In this document: piece after piece, positions 32,267-35,043 of the stretch
Position numbering within the stretch: the stretch's first letter is position 1
Layout: every line of letters starts with the position of its first letter
Assembly: GCA_033296885.1 (NCBI GenBank)
Contig: MU864079.1
Location: 1-35,043 of the forward strand
From: Triangularia verruculosa
Lineage: Eukaryota > Ascomycota > Sordariomycetes > Sordariales > Podosporaceae
Reading direction: 5' to 3'
Length of the DNA stretch: 35,043 nt
The notes under the pieces: model-generated
Seen by the model: the letters and a program-made list of their open reading frames with translations, nothing else
The model's database searches: none
Told to the model about the DNA's origin: nothing
Made by a program: the position numbers and the translations under genes

Positions 32267-32907
32267 ATGGGCAATTGCGCTTCTTGTCTGGGGAGCAGGC
32301 GACGGGATGATTACGATGAGGTGGGTGCCCATCTCCGATGGTCTTGACCAGCCTGGGTTTGCGCTGACCATGACGCTTGTTGGATGGACAGGATGACGAA
32401 GCCCAACATCTATTCGACGACCCAAACAACCTCCAATATGGCAGTTTCGAACAGCAACAGATGATGGGCCCGGAGGATCCACAGGAGGTTCAAAGAGAGA
32501 TTGAGGCTCTGCAGAGGGTGGTTGCGCGCACGTCAGAGTACGCACCCCAGCCTCCCCCGGCGATGGAACAAGCAGCTGACAGATGCATGAACAGCAACAT
32601 GGTTGACATCTACGATATTGTGCCAAGCACTCAGCGGACAGCCTCTCCCTCGGCAGCACCAGACAGCCCCGAGATGCCCTACGCTTATCCCGCCGCTGTT
32701 CCCGACACCAACCTGGTTCGATATCATAACCTCCTCTCCAAGCTTTCGTCGCATGACGATCTGGCCGCTGTGGCACGAGTGGACTGGGGCACCCCTGACG
32801 ATGACACAATCGAGATGCAGCAAAACGCCGTTGTACCCATCAAACTCGAAGGAGCAGCCGAACCCCTTGTCGGCAACTTTGCCGATGCTGCAGCTGCCAT
32901 GCGCTGA
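32267..32907 (+). CDS. meh1: LAMTOR1/Meh1 (Ego1) homologue, vacuolar anchor of the EGO/Ragulator complex
   Basis: Two exons, 32267-32320 and 32392-32907, give 189 residues. The 71-nt intron is GTGGGT...ACAG. Exon 1 encodes the complete acylation signal MGNCASCLGSRRRDDYDE: Gly2 for N-myristoylation and Cys4/Cys7 for palmitoylation, followed by basic residues. Exon 2 starts DDEAQHLFDDPNNLQYGSF, the family core, then helices (QREIEALQRVVARTSE and NMVDIYDIVP) and an acidic C-terminal half. In yeast Ego1/Meh1 anchors the EGO complex (Ragulator in animals) and Gtr GTPases on the vacuole to control TORC1 in response to amino acids; the same role is inferred. A 45-nt in-frame segment (32539-32583) between the two helices begins GTACGC and ends ACAG and is Pro-rich; it is kept as coding because the branch site would be too close. 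Confidence 0.88.
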
Positions 32908-34981
32908 GCGAGGGGATACCACACGAACGCTGGAGGATCCACCATGGCCGCCACCACACCCTCAGAAGATATCATGCCGTGGTCCAGGAAGGCACCAAGA
33001 AGGACTGGTGCTATATGAGGGGGCACCGCCCACCCGCTGACCTGCAGTTGCTGACTCCCCCTTCCCCTCCCCCTTCCCTCCTCCCTCCTCTCACATTGTG
33101 CGGGGGGAGCTGACACCGTCACTAAGGCTGAAAACGGCTGTGGGTGGATGAGTGGTATGGGGGACACGGACGATGTGGGAGTGGGAGTGCGAGGCAAACG
33201 TGGCGACATGGGACGGTCCGTATATGTAACGACTTTGATACCCATGGAGGCCGGAGAAGGCGCTTTCTATTCTTGTCTTGTTTCATTATTAAACTTCCTC
33301 TCGGTGGGGCTGGAGACACAAGCTAGCTCCAAGAAAACGGTCGGCGTGAGAAAACACATGGTATGGGCGTTTAAAAAGAGGACGCGCTATTGCCGCCAAA
33401 CACAAGATTTCACAATTATAAGCAACGCTTCTTTTTTGTCAAGTTCTCTGTGACTGGCCGAGCTCATGCTCTCCCCTGATGCCCCCAGCCTGAGGGTGGG
33501 AAAAGACTGTATGTAGTGTATGCTCTTGGACGCCCACCACACCTCACCCACCACACCCGCCATCGACAGGAACTCACCAAGAAGCCTCAGGGTCCATTTA
33601 GCGGCGGCCACGTGCATAGAGAGTTAGGGCTCTGGTGCTGGCCATGTTGCTTCACAGTGGAGTCTTGCTGGATATAAAAACCCACACACAACACCAGCGA
33701 AGCAAGTAATGCCAGCGTGCAAGTCCATTCCCTTCGTTTTTGCCACCAAGCCCAGGCCATCAACACCTCAACCTGTCTCTCAAGGCCGTCGTCCGTCATC
33801 ATCGATCAGCCAGACTCACTTGTCGTACCGTTGCCGAGCGCGGGGGCACGTGTGGGAAGTGGAACATGCCACAGCTTGGCAGCTGGATCCCATCCGTCAT
33901 CCATAGGGCATATCCTCTTACGACAACTCCGCCTTTGCCGGAGACTGCGGCTCGCAGTCTTCCCACAATGCTAACCGATGTAGGCCCGTCGCCATTTTGT
34001 GGGTTCTGCGTGAATACACCTTGTCGAAAAACATTGAGCCACGCTGAACAGAATGACAGATCCTTGACATTAACACAACATCAAGACGAAAAGGAAAAAA
34101 ACGATATGCATGATCCATCCTAAAAGCGGGAGTCTGTGCGTGATTTGGTCGTCATGGAAGAGAGAGGAAGCAGCCAGCCAGCCAGCCAGCCAGCGAGGGA
34201 AAAAAAAAAAAAAGCATGGCAGTGGTGGGTCAATGGTTGGCATGTGTTTACGGTGTGGCATGGTCGACTCATTGGGCCGCCTCTGCAAGAACTGCAGATG
34301 GCTATCGGGGTGAAAGGGGGGTCGGGGTCCGTTGCAACGAATAGAGAAGAGACAGCGGAAGCGAGGGGAGGGAACAGAAGGAATCAAGACGCCCCTCATC
34401 AGCCCGCAGGACGCAGCATGGGAAGAGAAAGAAAGCACGTCACATCAGCAGCACTCGCTTCTCTCGTTCTGTCAGCAGCTAGGTACCTTACCACGTACCT
34501 ACCTGCCACCTACATACCTTGCTTCGCCCACCTACGAAGCATGGCCAGTGGATCCATCTCTTCTCGCGTGCCGTCCACGTTCGGAATGTCTCGAATCTGT
34601 CCATGCCACGCCCCAGCCTGCCCCCCCCTGGTTTCTGATGCCCAAAGCAAGCCGCAATTGCTCGTCACAGCCTGCCATCTCCCCTTCCACACCGTTATCC
34701 ATCATCACGTCTTACCTATCTTTCCATATCGTTTCGGGAACGGGGGGAAAAGAAAGAAGGGCAGAATGGGCGTGTACTGGCCGTTGTGCTTCTCTTCTTG
34801 ACAAGAAGCCATATTCCACCACAAACGCCAACCGCCACCAGAAAGAAAATTGTCCGAGAAAAGCAATAAAAAAGAGTACATATTCGTCCCCTACCCGAGC
34901 CGCCCTTTTTCGCCACCACAACGAAGCGTTTTCTACACAGTGAAACATGCATCTTCGTTTCTCGTTTCTCGTTTTCTCGTT

Positions 34982-34982
<1 letters not shown>
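32908..34982. other. Gene-poor right flank
   Basis: About 2.1 kb with no gene I can support. It has a C/T-rich tract at about 33056-33095 just 3' of LAMTOR1, a CAGC tandem repeat (34171-34194), an A run (34200-34213), and a cluster of TACCT/AGGTA motifs (34478-34520). Two long frames (34136-34801 and 34332-34943) overlap each other in different frames, are low-complexity and show no family resemblance. Confidence 0.5.
34171..34194. repeat. Tandem tetranucleotide repeat (CAGC)6
   Basis: Six perfect CAGC units in non-coding DNA, directly followed by a purine-rich segment and an A run. Confidence 0.9.
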
Positions 34983-35042
<60 letters not shown>

Positions 35043-35043
35043 C
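34983..35043. repeat. Terminal poly-G run
   Basis: An essentially uninterrupted G tract of about 60 nt to the window end. Poly-G read tails are the known artefact of two-colour Illumina chemistry, where no signal is called G, so this is most likely not genomic. Confidence 0.85.

Noticed and set aside
32539..32583. Intron in LAMTOR1 exon 2
   Set aside because: Only 45 nt, with the sole branch-like CTGAC immediately next to the acceptor, so it was kept as coding and reported as a finding instead.
34136..34943. Two long overlapping rightward ORFs (221 and 203 codons) near the right end
   Set aside because: They overlap in different frames, include the CAGC and A repeats, and show no recognisable domain, so they are chance frames in stop-poor DNA.

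Overview
This is a window of nuclear DNA from a filamentous ascomycete (Pezizomycotina, most likely a sordariomycete; this placement is inferred). The support is: short GT-AG introns of about 60-80 nt with GCTAAC-type branch sites, a KAP123-type importin, an RTA1-family membrane protein, an A-T-R NRPS-like synthetase, a 2EXR protein, a LAMTOR1/Meh1 homologue with a classical acylated N-terminus, and an intron-containing tRNA-Ala. There are no bacterial features, no CRISPR, and no recognisable transposon. Both ends are long homopolymer runs that look like sequencing or assembly artefacts, so the window is probably a complete draft contig.

Layout, left to right. 1-1702: artefactual end and gene-free DNA. 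1703-4325 (-): large multi-pass membrane protein with a glycosylated ectodomain, broken by one apparent frameshift. 5059-7883 (-): secreted SGNH esterase fused to a VCBS/FG-GAP propeller (3 exons). 9117-10145 (-) and 10310-11032 (-): D-2-hydroxyacid dehydrogenase and FMN-binding flavin-reductase-like protein in tandem. 11723-13183 (+): mitochondrial PP2C phosphatase. 15332-16422 (+): RTA1-like seven-helix protein (3 exons). 17194-20754 (+): importin Kap123 (3 exons). 21167-21251 (-): tRNA-Ala(AGC). 21741-24939 (-): NRPS-like A-T-R reductase, also with an apparent frameshift. 25663-27570 (-): secreted FAD-linked oxidase. 28163-29104 (-): 2EXR/F-box-like protein. 29781-31029 (-): cysteine-rich single-pass membrane protein. 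32267-32907 (+): LAMTOR1/Meh1 lysosome/vacuole anchor. 32908-35043: gene-poor DNA ending in poly-G.

Most genes are ordinary housekeeping or surface genes and do not form one pathway. The best candidate for a functional unit is the neighbouring NRPS-like carboxylate reductase and secreted FAD oxidase (21741-27570), a possible minimal secondary-metabolite locus. Other points of note are a duplicated ACGCGT palindrome upstream of the RTA1 gene, an unusually long KAP123 intron with two in-frame 3' splice sites and box C/D-like motifs, and a dispersed TAGGTAGGTA-type motif in the spacers. Splice sites were assigned by eye from frame, consensus and family expectations; none is supported by transcript data.
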